A stretch of 64,000 bases of DNA, from assembly GCF_019200975.1 (NCBI RefSeq), contig NZ_JAHTMR010000004.1, positions 124,001 through 188,000 on the forward strand, written 5' to 3'. The stretch comes from Pseudomonas sp. PD9R. Its GTDB lineage: Bacteria; Pseudomonadota; Gammaproteobacteria; Pseudomonadales; Pseudomonadaceae. The translations under genes were made by a program, and so were the position numbers. The notes under the pieces were generated by a model, which saw only the letters and a list, made by a program, of their open reading frames with translations, ran no database searches and was not told where the DNA came from. Below are positions 16,959-26,310 of this stretch, one piece after another (within the stretch, counting starts at the first letter, position 1; each line of letters starts with the position of its first letter).

Positions 16959-18731
16959 ATGTCTGATTACAAAGCCCCCCTGCGCGACATTCAATTCGTC
17001 TTGAACGAGGTCTTTGAAGTTTCGAAACTGTGGGCCGCGATGCCGGCTCTGGCCGAGCGGGTGGACGAAGACACCGCCAACGCGGTGCTCGAAGAAGCCG
17101 GCAAACTCGCTGCCGGACTGATCGCGCCGCTCAATCGCAGTGGCGACGAGCAGGGCTGTTCGTGGCGCGACGGTATCGTCACCACGCCGGACGGTTTTCC
17201 AGCGGCCTATCGTGCTTTTGCCGAAGGTGGCTGGGGCGGCGTCGGCGGTGACCCGGCATACGGCGGCATGGGCATGCCAAAAGTCATCGGCGCTCAAGTC
17301 GAAGAAATGGTCAACGGCGCCAATCTCTCTTTCGGCTTGTACCCGATGCTGACGGCTGGCGCCTGCCTTGCGCTTAACGCCCACGCCAGCGAGGAACTGA
17401 AAGCTGCGTACCTGCCGAACATGTATGCCGGGGTCTGGTCGGGCTCCATGTGCCTGACCGAGCCGCATGCCGGCACCGACCTTGGGATCATCCGTACCAA
17501 GGCCGAGCCTCAGGTCGACGGTTCCTACAAGGTCAGCGGCACCAAGATATTCATCACCGGCGGCGAGCAAGACCTGAGCGAAAACATCATTCACTTGGTA
17601 TTGGCCAAACTGCCGGACGCTCCGGCCGGGCCGAAGGGCATTTCGCTGTTCCTGGTGCCGAAGTTCATGGTCAATGCCGATGGCAGTCTGGGCGCACGCA
17701 ACCTCGCCGCCTGCGGTTCAATCGAACACAAGATGGGCATCAAGGGCTCATCTACTTGCGTGATGAACTTCGACGAAGCCGTGGGTTACCTGGTCGGCGA
17801 GCCGAACAAAGGCTTGGCGGCGATGTTCACCATGATGAACTACGAACGTCTGGGGGTTGGCATTCAGGGTCTGGCCACGGGCGAGCGCTCTTACCAGAAC
17901 GCTGTTGAGTACGCCCGTGACCGTCTGCAAAGCCGCTCGCCAACCGGTGCTCAGAACAAGGATAAAGTGGCTGACCCGATCATCGTCCACCCGGACGTGC
18001 GTCGCATGTTGCTGACCATGAAAGCCTCGAACGAAGGCGGTCGTGCTTTCTCGACGTACGTGGCCATGCAACTGGACACCGCCAAGTTCAGCGAAGACGC
18101 CACCACCCGCAAGCGCGCGGAAGACTTGGTAGCCTTGCTGACTCCGGTGGCCAAAGCGTTTCTTACCGACCTCGGTCTGGAAACCACGATTCACGGCCAG
18201 CAGATTTTCGGCGGTCACGGTTACATCCGTGAATGGGGCCAAGAGCAATTGGTGCGCGACGTGCGCATCACCCAGATCTACGAAGGCACCAACGGCATTC
18301 AGGCACTGGACCTGGTGGGCCGCAAGATCGTTGGCAGCGGCGGGGCGTTCTACAACCTGTTCGCTGACGAGATTCGCCACTTCACCGCCACCGCTGATCT
18401 GCCGGAGTTCACTCGGCCGCTCAATGCAGCGCTGCTCAATCTCGACGAGTTGACTGCCTGGGTATTGGATCGCTGCAAAAACAACCCGAATGAAATCGGT
18501 GCCGCATCGGTCGAGTACCTGCACGCCTTCGGCTACCTGGCCTACGCCTACATGTGGGCGCTGATGGCCAAGGCTGCCTTTGGCAAAGAAGCGCAGGACG
18601 ATTTCTACGCCAGCAAACTGGGCACCGCGCGCTTCTACTTCGCCCGACTGCTGCCGCGGATTCACTCGCTGAGTGCGTCGGTGATGGCAGGCAGCGAATC
18701 GCTGTACCTGCTCGACGCCGATCAGTTCTGA
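16959..18731 (+). CDS. Acyl-CoA dehydrogenase, long form with C-terminal extension
   Basis: This 590-residue flavoprotein is about 200 residues longer than classical acyl-CoA dehydrogenases, as in the subfamily with an added C-terminal domain (PF12806 type). Visible motifs are 'GSMCLTEPHAGTDLG', 'KVSGTKIFITGGE', 'NYERLGVGIQGL' and 'GGHGYIREWGQEQLVRD.RITQIYEGTNGIQALDL'. ATG 16959 gives the standard N-terminus 'MSDYKAPLRDIQFVLNEV'. It oxidises an acyl-CoA at the alpha-beta bond. Its neighbour is an acyl-CoA synthetase. Fatty acyl-CoA is the likeliest substrate; methylthiopropionyl-CoA dehydrogenases (DmdC) are the same length class. Confidence 0.9.
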   Translation: MSDYKAPLRDIQFVLNEVFEVSKLWAAMPALAERVDEDTANAVLEEAGKLAAGLIAPLNRSGDEQGCSWRDGIVTTPDGFPAAYRAFAEGGWGGVGGDPAYGGMGMPKVIGAQVEEMVNGANLSFGLYPMLTAGACLALNAHASEELKAAYLPNMYAGVWSGSMCLTEPHAGTDLGIIRTKAEPQVDGSYKVSGTKIFITGGEQDLSENIIHLVLAKLPDAPAGPKGISLFLVPKFMVNADGSLGARNLAACGSIEHKMGIKGSSTCVMNFDEAVGYLVGEPNKGLAAMFTMMNYERLGVGIQGLATGERSYQNAVEYARDRLQSRSPTGAQNKDKVADPIIVHPDVRRMLLTMKASNEGGRAFSTYVAMQLDTAKFSEDATTRKRAEDLVALLTPVAKAFLTDLGLETTIHGQQIFGGHGYIREWGQEQLVRDVRITQIYEGTNGIQALDLVGRKIVGSGGAFYNLFADEIRHFTATADLPEFTRPLNAALLNLDELTAWVLDRCKNNPNEIGAASVEYLHAFGYLAYAYMWALMAKAAFGKEAQDDFYASKLGTARFYFARLLPRIHSLSASVMAGSESLYLLDADQF

Positions 18732-18782
18732 GCCACGTGAACCGCCGATGATCTCCAACCACAGAATCAGGAAGAACTCACC

Positions 18783-20429
18783 GTGGTGAAAACAAAAATA
18801 ATCGCGCCTGCGCAGGGCGCCTACAGCTATCCCTTATTGATCAAACGCCTGTTGTTGTCGGGTGCACGCTACTCGCCCGATCAGGAAATCGTCTACACCG
18901 ACAAGCTGCGCTACAGCTACCGGACGCTGAACCAGCGAATCAAGCAATTGGCCAACGCGCTGACGAAAGCGGGCGTCAAGGCTGGGGATACCGTGGCGTT
19001 GCTGGATTGGGACAGCCATCGCTATCTGGAGTGTTTCTTTGCCGTGCCGATGATTGGCGCCGTGCTGCACACGGTGAACATCCGTCTCTCGGCCGAACAG
19101 ATTGTCTACACAATGAACCACGCCGAGGATGATCTGGTGCTGGTCCATGACGATTTCCTGTCATTGATCGAGCAGGTCCAGGATCAACTGACGACCGTCA
19201 AAGGCTACGTCCAGCTCAGTGATGGCGATGCACTGTCGACAGGATTGCCAGTGCTTGGGGAATACGAAGGCCTGTTGGCGGATGCTCAGCCCTGCTTCGA
19301 CTTCCCGGATTTCGATGAGAACTCGGTTGCCACGCTGTTCTATACCACTGGCACGACTGGCGACCCCAAGGGCGTTTACTTCACCCATCGCCAATTGGTC
19401 TTGCACACGCTGAATGCCGTGGGCACGTTGGGCGTGTATCAGGGCTTGCCGCTATTACGCTCCGACGATGTGTACATGCCCATCACCCCGATGTTTCACG
19501 TGCATGCCTGGGGCGTGCCGTATGTAGCAACGTTGATGGGAATCAAGCAGGTTTACCCAGGTCGTTACGAACCCAATAGCCTGGTCAGGTTGTACCGCGA
19601 AGAAAAGGTCAGTTTTTCCCACTGTGTGCCGACCATTTTGCAGATGATTTTGGGTTGTGAAGAAGCGACCCGCACCGATTTCAACGGTTGGAAAATGCTC
19701 CTGGGTGGCAGTGCATTGACTCAGGGGCTGGCGGCCCAGGCCACCGAACGGGGAATGTGTGTGCACAGCGGCTACGGGATGTCCGAGACCTGTCCGTTGC
19801 TTTGCTTGACTCACTTGAGCGAGTCCGAGCTTGAACAGCCAGCGCAGGCGCAAACAGCCGCCCGGATCAAGACCGGCGTGGCGGTGCCGATGGTGGACCT
19901 GCGAATCATCGATGCCAGCGGCAACGAGGCACCACACGATGGTGAGGCCATGGGCGAGATCGTGGTGCGTGCACCCTGGTTGACCCAGGGTTATCTGAAA
20001 GACCCGGAGCAAGGTGCGCAGCTGTGGGAGAACGGCTGGATGCACACCGGTGACATCGCGTCGATTGATGCCCGGGGTGTTGTCGAGATCAAGGACCGGA
20101 TCAAGGACGTGATCAAGACGGGCGGGGAGTGGATCAGCTCGCTGGAGCTGGAAAGCCTGATCAGCGAACACCCGGCTGTGTGCACGGTCGCGGTGGTGGG
20201 CATTCCTGATCCGCAATGGGGTGAGCGGCCGGTGGCGCTGGTGGTGTGTGCTTCGGATGAAGGCATCACGTCTGAAATGCTGGTGGCCCACTTGCTGCAA
20301 TATGTCGAGAGCGGCCGGATCAACAAATGGGCGATCCCGAAGCAGATCAGAATCGTTGCCGATATCCCGAAAACCAGTGTCGGGAAGATCAACAAACGGC
20401 TGATTCGAGAGCAGGAGCTGAGCCTGTAG
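18783..20429 (+). CDS. Fatty-acid-CoA ligase (AMP-binding)
   Basis: This 548-residue AMP-forming acyl-CoA synthetase has the P-loop 'FYTTGTTGDPKGVYFTH', 'GYGMSETCPL', 'GWMHTGDIASID' and the C-terminal 'KDRIKDVIKTGGEWISSLELE', with the catalytic Lys in 'KTSVGKINKRLI'. GTG 18783 is used as the start; AGGAAG lies 8 bp upstream, and a second GTG follows at once. It activates a carboxylic acid for the acyl-CoA dehydrogenase encoded 51 bp upstream. Chain length cannot be read from the sequence. Confidence 0.9.
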   Translation: MVKTKIIAPAQGAYSYPLLIKRLLLSGARYSPDQEIVYTDKLRYSYRTLNQRIKQLANALTKAGVKAGDTVALLDWDSHRYLECFFAVPMIGAVLHTVNIRLSAEQIVYTMNHAEDDLVLVHDDFLSLIEQVQDQLTTVKGYVQLSDGDALSTGLPVLGEYEGLLADAQPCFDFPDFDENSVATLFYTTGTTGDPKGVYFTHRQLVLHTLNAVGTLGVYQGLPLLRSDDVYMPITPMFHVHAWGVPYVATLMGIKQVYPGRYEPNSLVRLYREEKVSFSHCVPTILQMILGCEEATRTDFNGWKMLLGGSALTQGLAAQATERGMCVHSGYGMSETCPLLCLTHLSESELEQPAQAQTAARIKTGVAVPMVDLRIIDASGNEAPHDGEAMGEIVVRAPWLTQGYLKDPEQGAQLWENGWMHTGDIASIDARGVVEIKDRIKDVIKTGGEWISSLELESLISEHPAVCTVAVVGIPDPQWGERPVALVVCASDEGITSEMLVAHLLQYVESGRINKWAIPKQIRIVADIPKTSVGKINKRLIREQELSL

Positions 20430-20443
20430 GCGACGATGAATTA

Positions 20444-20543
20444 CTGTAGGAGCGAGCTTGCTCGCGATGCACGCCCGGGTACCGCGTTCCACCAGACCCA
20501 CGCGTTATCGTTGACGTTTTCGCGAGCAAGCTCGCTCCTACAG
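20444..20543. repeat. REP-type palindrome (GCGAGCTTGCTCGCG family)
   Basis: CTGTAGGAGCGAGCTTGC... at 20444 is mirrored by ...GCAAGCTCGCTCCTACAG ending at 20543. It lies between the convergent fatty-acid-CoA ligase and DUF5064 genes, where it can serve both as a transcript end. It is the same family as 16791-16880. Confidence 0.87.
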
Positions 20544-20553
20544 GATTGATGGG

Positions 20554-20916
20554 TTATTCCAGGTGCTCGGGTTTGACCGGGTCACCCGACTTCATATTCA
20601 GCTGCACCCGCACATCTTCGAACATCGCATCGTAGTGTTTGTGTATCGAGCCGATTTGGCTGTGTACCTTGGGAATTCCGTACTTCTCGGCAATTTTCGT
20701 CACGTTGCTGGCGAAGTTGTAGGCCTGGTCCTTTGGCAGGTAGAACGACTCTTTGAGCTCCTTGCCCTGAATGGTGCCGTGCATGGTGAACAGCATCCCT
20801 TTGCCTTCCTTGGGGTCCTGGGAGACTTCGTAGTCGATGCACACGTTGTAGCTGACGTCGTCCTTGTTCAGCGCATGGCGCTCGATGTGTAAGTGACCGG
20901 GCTCGAACGTAGCCAT
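20554..20916 (-). CDS. DUF5064 family protein
   Basis: This small soluble protein of 120 residues ('MATFEPGHLHIERHALN...') matches DUF5064, a Pseudomonas family of unknown function often seen at the end of arginine deiminase operons. The ATG at 20916 is 7 bp from AGGAG; an ATG two codons earlier (20922) touches the ribosome site and is less likely. It lies about 65 bp after arcC on the same strand, so it may be the last gene of the arc operon. Confidence 0.75.
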   Translation of the reverse strand: MATFEPGHLHIERHALNKDDVSYNVCIDYEVSQDPKEGKGMLFTMHGTIQGKELKESFYLPKDQAYNFASNVTKIAEKYGIPKVHSQIGSIHKHYDAMFEDVRVQLNMKSGDPVKPEHLE

Positions 20917-20982
20917 TGTCATCTCTCCTTCAAAATAGGCCTTGAAGCGGGGCAGCCCGTGGGACTGCCCCGGGTATTTCGT

Positions 20983-21912
20983 TTAGTGATAGCTGATACC
21001 GGGTGCCGCCGTGCTGACCCGAGTGCCGGCCTTGCCCTGGACGATTGCTTCAATGTCCGAGAGTGAGCCGATCACCGCGACTTTTCCAGTATGGCGGGCA
21101 AACTCGCAGGCTGCCTGAACCTTTGGCCCCATCGACCCGGCGGCGAAGCCGAGTCGTTCCAGTTCGTCAGGGTGAGCCTGGGCGATAGCCTTTTGGGTCG
21201 GTTTGCCGAAGTCGATGAACGCGGCATTGACGTCGGTGGCAATCACCAGCAAATCGCTTTCCAGCTGTTCGGCCAGCAGCGCCGAGCACAGGTCTTTGTC
21301 GATTACGGCTTCCACACCTTGCAGCTTGCGGTTTTCGTCGTACATGGTCGGGATACCGCCACCACCCGCGCAGATCACGATACTGCCTTTGTCCAGCAGC
21401 CACTTGATCGGGCGAATTTCGAAGATGCGTTTCGGTCGTGGACTGGCGACCACACGGCGGTACTTGTCGCCGTCCGGCGCGATGGCCCAGCCTTTTTCAG
21501 CGGCGAGTTTTTCCGCTTCTGCTTTGGCGTAAACCGGGCCGATGGGTTTGGTCGGGTTCTGGAAGGCCGGGTCGTTGGCGTCAACTTCGACCTGGGTCAG
21601 CAAGGTAGCGAAAGGCACCTCGAAAGCCAGCAGGTTGCCCAGTTCCTGTTCGATGATGTAGCCGATCATGCCTTCGGTTTCAGCACCGAGCACGTCCAGC
21701 GGGTAGGGGGAAACCGAGGTGTAGGCGGCTGCTTGTAACGACAGCAGGCCGACTTGCGGGCCATTGCCGTGGGCGATGACCAGTTGGTTGCCGGGATGGA
21801 TCTTGGCGATCTGTTCAGTGGCGACCCGGATGTTGGCGCGTTGGTTGTCCGCGGTCATGGGTTCGCCACGGCGGAGCAGGGCGTTACCGCCCAGAGCAAC
21901 GACGATGCGCAT
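20983..21912 (-). CDS. arcC: Carbamate kinase
   Basis: This 309-residue enzyme makes ATP and carbamate (ammonia plus CO2) from carbamoyl phosphate and ADP, the last step of the arginine deiminase pathway. The start '[19 protein letters not shown]', '[13 protein letters not shown]', '[11 protein letters not shown]' and '[13 protein letters not shown]' are typical of carbamate kinases. AAGGAC precedes ATG 21912. A REP palindrome separates it from arcB, which could adjust its expression relative to the upstream genes. Confidence 0.97.
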   Translation of the reverse strand: MRIVVALGGNALLRRGEPMTADNQRANIRVATEQIAKIHPGNQLVIAHGNGPQVGLLSLQAAAYTSVSPYPLDVLGAETEGMIGYIIEQELGNLLAFEVPFATLLTQVEVDANDPAFQNPTKPIGPVYAKAEAEKLAAEKGWAIAPDGDKYRRVVASPRPKRIFEIRPIKWLLDKGSIVICAGGGGIPTMYDENRKLQGVEAVIDKDLCSALLAEQLESDLLVIATDVNAAFIDFGKPTQKAIAQAHPDELERLGFAAGSMGPKVQAACEFARHTGKVAVIGSLSDIEAIVQGKAGTRVSTAAPGISYH

Positions 21913-21936
21913 AATGCAGTCCTTCCTATCAGTGAC

Positions 21937-22050
21937 CCTGTAGGCGCTGCCGAAGGCTGCGATCTTTTGATCTTGATCTTAATTGACTCGATAAACATCA
22001 AAATCAAAAAACAGGATCAAAAGATCGCAGCCTTCGGTAGCTCCTACAGG
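21937..22050. repeat. REP-type palindrome (GCTGCGATC family) between arcB and arcC
   Basis: CCTGTAGGCGCTGCCGAAGG... is mirrored by a near-complement ending CTCCTACAGG at 22050. The loop is AT-rich. It is closely related to 222-309, with CCGAAGG replacing CCGCAGG. Inside an operon such a hairpin can protect upstream mRNA or reduce read-through. Confidence 0.87.
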
Positions 22051-22063
22051 TCAGTGTTAGCTG

Positions 22064-23074
22064 TTAGAGGTCAGCCAAAGTCGACACCAGAATCGCCTTG
22101 ATGGTGTGCATGCGGTTTTCCGCTTGCTCGAAGGCGATGCAGGCCGGCGACTCGAACACGTCATCGGTCACTTCGATGCCATTCTTCAGGTGCGGGTACT
22201 GCTCGGCAATCTGTTTACCGATTTTGGTATCGCTGTTGTGGAACGCCGGCAGGCAGTGCATGAACTTGGTGCGCGGGTTGCCGGTGGCTTTCATCAACTC
22301 GGCGTTGACTTGATACGGCAGCAATTGCTGGATGCGTTCGGCCCAGGCTTCGACCGGCTCACCCATCGACACCCAGACGTCGGTGTGGATGAAGTCCACG
22401 CCTTTGACCGCTGCTTTAGGGTCTTCGGTCAGGGTGATGCGGGCACCGCTTTCTTCACCGTATTTCTTGCAACGAGCAACCAGGTCGTCCGCTGGCCACA
22501 GGGCTTTCGGCGCGCAGATGCGCACGTCCATGCCCAGCTTGGCGCCGATCAGCAGCAACGAGTTGCCCATGTTGTTGCGGGCGTCACCGAGGTAGGCGTA
22601 GCTGATTTCGTGGATTGGCTTATCGGCGTTTTCGCGCATGGTCAGCACGTCGGCGATCATTTGCGTCGGGTGATATTCATCGGTCAGGCCGTTGAACACC
22701 GGCACGCCGGCAAACTTGGCCAGCTCCTCGACGATTTCCTGTTTGAAGCCACGGTATTCGATGGCGTCGTACATGCGCCCCAGTACGCGGGCGGTGTCCT
22801 TCATGCTTTCCTTGTGACCGATTTGCGAGGAGTTCGGGTCGATGTAGGTGACGTTAGCGCCTTGATCATAGGCGGCGACTTCGAACGCGCAGCGGGTGCG
22901 GGTCGAGGTCTTTTCGAAGATCAGCGCGATGTTGTTGCCTTTGAGGTGTTGCTGCTCGGTACCGGTGTACTTGGCGCGCTTGAGGTCGCGGGACAGGTCG
23001 AGCAGATAGCGCAATTCGCGAGGGGTGTGGTGTTCCAGGCTCAGCAGATTGCGGTTGTGAATGTTAAAAGCCAT
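22064..23074 (-). CDS. arcB: Catabolic ornithine carbamoyltransferase
   Basis: This 336-residue enzyme converts citrulline and phosphate to ornithine and carbamoyl phosphate in the arginine deiminase pathway. The carbamoyl-phosphate site '[11 protein letters not shown]', the '[12 protein letters not shown]' segment and '[14 protein letters not shown]' are all present. The length and start '[17 protein letters not shown]' match the catabolic Pseudomonas enzyme, so ATG 23074 is used rather than an upstream start at 23116. GGAGATCC lies just upstream. Confidence 0.97.
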   Translation of the reverse strand: MAFNIHNRNLLSLEHHTPRELRYLLDLSRDLKRAKYTGTEQQHLKGNNIALIFEKTSTRTRCAFEVAAYDQGANVTYIDPNSSQIGHKESMKDTARVLGRMYDAIEYRGFKQEIVEELAKFAGVPVFNGLTDEYHPTQMIADVLTMRENADKPIHEISYAYLGDARNNMGNSLLLIGAKLGMDVRICAPKALWPADDLVARCKKYGEESGARITLTEDPKAAVKGVDFIHTDVWVSMGEPVEAWAERIQQLLPYQVNAELMKATGNPRTKFMHCLPAFHNSDTKIGKQIAEQYPHLKNGIEVTDDVFESPACIAFEQAENRMHTIKAILVSTLADL

Positions 23075-23154
23075 TTTGGATCTCCTTAGGTGTCGGTTAT
23101 CCCCAAAGCCCCGCATGCTCTTGGGTAAAGAGCAGCGGCGGCCTTGGCTAAAGG

Positions 23155-24411
23155 TTAGTAATCGATGGGGTCGCGAATGATCGGGCAGGTCATGCAGTGG
23201 CCGCCGCCACGGCCACGGCCGAGTTCGCCGGCGCTGATGGTGATGACCTCTACGCCGGCCTTGCGCAGCAACGTGTTGGTGTAGGTGTTGCGGTCGTAAC
23301 CGATTACCACGCCGGGTTCAACGGCCACCACGTTGTTGCCGTCGTCCCACTGCTCGCGTTCGGCGGCGAAGCTGTTGCCGCCGGTTTCAACCACACGCAA
23401 GGCTTTCAGGTTGAGGGCCTGGGCCACGGTGTCGAGGAAGTTGGTTTCTTCGCGGCGGATGTCGATACCCCCTTGTTTGCTTTCGTCCGGGCGCAGGGTG
23501 AAGGCAACAATCTGATTCACCACTTCCGGGAAAATGGTCACCAGGTCGCGGTCGCAGAAACTGAACACAGTGTCCAGGTGCATCGCCGCGCGAGATTTCG
23601 GCAGGCCGGCGACGATCACTTTTTCAACGGCTTTGTGCTTGAACAGGTTCAGTGCCAGTTGGCCGATGGCCTGGCGTGACGAGCGTTCGCCCATGCCGAT
23701 CAGCACCACACCATTGCCAATGGGCATCACGTCACCGCCCTCCAAAGTGGAGTTGCCGTGTTCCTTATCCGGGTCGCCGTACCAGATCTCGAATTCGGCA
23801 TTGGTGAACTGAGGGTGGAATTTGTAGATGGCGGTGGTCAGCAAGGTTTCCTGACGGCGCGCCGGCCAGTACATCGGGTTGAGCGTCACGCCACCGTAGA
23901 TCCAGCACGTGGTATCACGGGTGAACTGAGTGTTAGGCAGCGGCGGCAGGATGAAGCTGGAGTGGCCGAGGAAGTCGCGGAACATTTCGATGGTCTTGCC
24001 ACCGAAACTGTCCGGCAGGTCGTCAGCGGACACGCCGCCGATCAGGAACTCGGCGATCTTGCGCGGCTCCAGGCTGCGCAGCCAGGAGCTGGTTTCGTTG
24101 ATCAGGCCGAGGCCGACCGAATTGGCGGTGATCTTGCGCTCGAGAATCCAGTCCAGCGCTTCCGGGATCGCGACGATATCGGTCAGCAGGTTGTGCATTT
24201 CCAGCACGTCGATGTTGCGTTCGCGCATTTTGGTGACGAAGTCGAAATGGTCGCGCTTGGCTTGAGCCACCCACAACACGTCATCGAACAGCAATTCATC
24301 GCAGTTGTTCGGGGTCAGCCGCTGGTGGGCCAGGCCGGGGGAGCAAACCATGACTTTGCGCAGTTTGCCGGCTTCGGAATGCACGCCGTACTTAACTTTT
24401 TCCGTGGTCAT
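23155..24411 (-). CDS. arcA: Arginine deiminase
   Basis: This 418-residue enzyme hydrolyses arginine to citrulline and ammonia in the cytoplasm. The catalytic Cys lies in '[14 protein letters not shown]' at the C-terminus. The substrate-binding segments '[10 protein letters not shown]' and '[15 protein letters not shown]' are intact. GGAGGATC precedes ATG 24411. It lies 34 bp after arcD and begins the ADI catalytic block. Confidence 0.98.
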   Translation of the reverse strand: MTTEKVKYGVHSEAGKLRKVMVCSPGLAHQRLTPNNCDELLFDDVLWVAQAKRDHFDFVTKMRERNIDVLEMHNLLTDIVAIPEALDWILERKITANSVGLGLINETSSWLRSLEPRKIAEFLIGGVSADDLPDSFGGKTIEMFRDFLGHSSFILPPLPNTQFTRDTTCWIYGGVTLNPMYWPARRQETLLTTAIYKFHPQFTNAEFEIWYGDPDKEHGNSTLEGGDVMPIGNGVVLIGMGERSSRQAIGQLALNLFKHKAVEKVIVAGLPKSRAAMHLDTVFSFCDRDLVTIFPEVVNQIVAFTLRPDESKQGGIDIRREETNFLDTVAQALNLKALRVVETGGNSFAAEREQWDDGNNVVAVEPGVVIGYDRNTYTNTLLRKAGVEVITISAGELGRGRGGGHCMTCPIIRDPIDY

Positions 24412-24445
24412 TACAGTGATCCTCCAGATGACAAATTTTCAGGTA

Positions 24446-25873
24446 TTACAGGGTCAGGAAGCCGTCATACAGCCCGTAGGCCGCCACCAGGGCGCCCACG
24501 ACGACGGCCGCGAAAAGCAGCTTCTCGACGTTGGTGAAAATCGGTTTGTTGAGTTCAAGCTTGGCCTTGGCGAACAGGATCACGCCGGGCGCGTAGAGCA
24601 GGGCAGAGAGCAGCAGGTATTTGACCCCGCCGGCGTACAGCAGCCAGATCGCGTAGATCAGGGCGACGGCGCCAATGAGCAGGTCTTTCTGCCGTTCACC
24701 CGGCGCGCCTTCGTAACTCTCGCCGCGCACCGCCAGCAGCAGGGCGTAGGCCGCCGACCACAAGTAGGGCACCAGAATCATCGAGGTGGCGAGATAGATC
24801 AGCGACAGGTAAGTGCTGGCGGAAAACAGGGTAATGATGAGGAACAACTGCACCATGGCGTTGGTCAGCCACAGGGCGTTGACCGGAACATTATTGGCGT
24901 TTTCCTTGCGTAGAAACGCCGGCATGGTGTTGTCCTTGGCAGCGGCGAACATGATCTCCGCACACAGCAGCACCCACGACAGCAGCGCTCCCAGCAGCGA
25001 GATGATCAGGCCGACACTGATCAGTACCGCGCCCCATTCCCCGACCACGTGTTTGAGTACCGCAGCCATCGAGGGGTTCTGCAGTTTTGCCAGTTCCGGT
25101 TGGGTCATGATGCCCAGCGACAATACGTTCACCAGCACCAGGATCAGCAGCACGGAGATAAAACCGATGACCGTGGCTTTACCCACGTCGCTACGTTTTT
25201 CCGCCCTGGCCGAGAAGATGCTCGCGCCTTCGATACCGATGAACACCCACACGGTCACCAGCATCATGTTGCGCACCTGGTTCATCACGCTGCCCAGGTC
25301 CGGGTTTTTCACGCCCCAGATGTCGGCCGTGAAGATGTCCAGTTTGAACGCGAACAACGCGATCAATACAAACAGCACCAGCGGCACGATCTTGGCGACG
25401 GTGGTCACCAGGTTGATGAACGCCGCTTCCTTAATGCCTCGCAGCACGAGGAAATGCACGGCCCACAACAGCACCGACGCACCGATCACGGCGGCGACTG
25501 TGTTGCCTTCACCGAAGATCGGGAAAAAGTAGCCGAGGGTACTGAAGAGCAAAACGAAGTAACCGACGTTGCCTAGCCACGCGCTGATCCAGTAACCCCA
25601 GGCAGACGAAAAACCCATGTAGTCGCCGAAACCGGCCTTGGCATACGCGTAAACACCACCGTCCAGATCGGGTTTGCGGTTGGCCAGGGTCTGGAAGACG
25701 AAGGCCAGGGTCAACATGCCGACGGCAGTGATGGCCCAACCAATCAGAATGGCGCCGACGTCAGCACTGGCGGCCATGTTTTGCGGCAAGGAAAAAATCC
25801 CGCCGCCAATCATTGAACCTACGACTAATGCAACAAGTGCACCGAGCTTTAGTTTTCCGGGGGATTCGGACAT
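24446..25873 (-). CDS. arcD: Arginine/ornithine antiporter
   Basis: This 475-residue APC-superfamily membrane protein has about 12-13 helices and exchanges arginine for ornithine. It starts 'MSESPGKLKLGALVALVVGSMIGGGIFSLPQNMA', containing the substrate-binding GSMIGGGIFSLP loop of helix 1. ATG 25873 has GGAG 8 bp upstream. It is the first gene of arcDABC. The protein encoded divergently at 26311-27738 is a close paralogue of the same length. Confidence 0.95.
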   Translation of the reverse strand: MSESPGKLKLGALVALVVGSMIGGGIFSLPQNMAASADVGAILIGWAITAVGMLTLAFVFQTLANRKPDLDGGVYAYAKAGFGDYMGFSSAWGYWISAWLGNVGYFVLLFSTLGYFFPIFGEGNTVAAVIGASVLLWAVHFLVLRGIKEAAFINLVTTVAKIVPLVLFVLIALFAFKLDIFTADIWGVKNPDLGSVMNQVRNMMLVTVWVFIGIEGASIFSARAEKRSDVGKATVIGFISVLLILVLVNVLSLGIMTQPELAKLQNPSMAAVLKHVVGEWGAVLISVGLIISLLGALLSWVLLCAEIMFAAAKDNTMPAFLRKENANNVPVNALWLTNAMVQLFLIITLFSASTYLSLIYLATSMILVPYLWSAAYALLLAVRGESYEGAPGERQKDLLIGAVALIYAIWLLYAGGVKYLLLSALLYAPGVILFAKAKLELNKPIFTNVEKLLFAAVVVGALVAAYGLYDGFLTL

Positions 25874-25934
25874 TGCATGACTCCAATGCAGGAGAAGAGA
25901 GACAACAGGGTAGTACTGTTGATCGTTCAATCAG

Positions 25935-25948
25935 CTGACTTAGATCAG
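25935..25948 (-). promoter_or_regulatory. ANR/FNR-like box upstream of arcD
   Basis: CTGAC-TTAG-ATCAG is a 5-4-5 palindrome close to the ANR/FNR consensus TTGAT-N4-ATCAA. Its TGAC-N4-ATCAG core resembles the known arcDABC ANR site of P. aeruginosa. It is centred about 69 bp upstream of the arcD ATG. A class II site at -41.5 would place the transcript start near 25900, with 'TACTAC' as a weak -10. Oxygen-limited activation of arcDABC by ANR is well established in pseudomonads. Confidence 0.55.
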
Positions 25949-26310
25949 TGCGTGGGCACATTCCATTGTTAATTAGCGACTTATGACAGTTTTCCAGCAT
26001 AGCTGTCATTTTAGCTAAGAGGCCCGTTCCAGAGGCCTCGGCAAGAACAAACAGGAATAACAGCTATTGCCTGGAGTTTTGAAGCTAGTTCGTTTTTGCC
26101 TTTTCGCAAATTTTTCACAAGCCTTTTCATTATAGAGTCGATTTTTAAATTGAATCTGAGGGCCAAGCATCGCTTTAGCGTCATCAGCTATAACTAACGC
26201 ACATAAACTGGCGATATCTAATAAACGTTATTACGCTTCAGCTATTTAGTTAATGCCGGTTGTATGACGGTTTCGCGGCGATCGCCGCACCGAAAATTGG
26301 AGACGCAGGA
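25949..26310. other. Intergenic region between the divergent arcD paralogues
   Basis: This stretch is unusually AT-rich for the window, especially 26090-26250 (for example 'TTTTCATTATAGAGTCGATTTTTAAATTGAATC'). It must hold the promoter of the second arcD, but no clear second ANR box or sigma-54 element is visible. The ribosome site GGAG at 26299-26302 belongs to the + strand gene. Confidence 0.5.
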
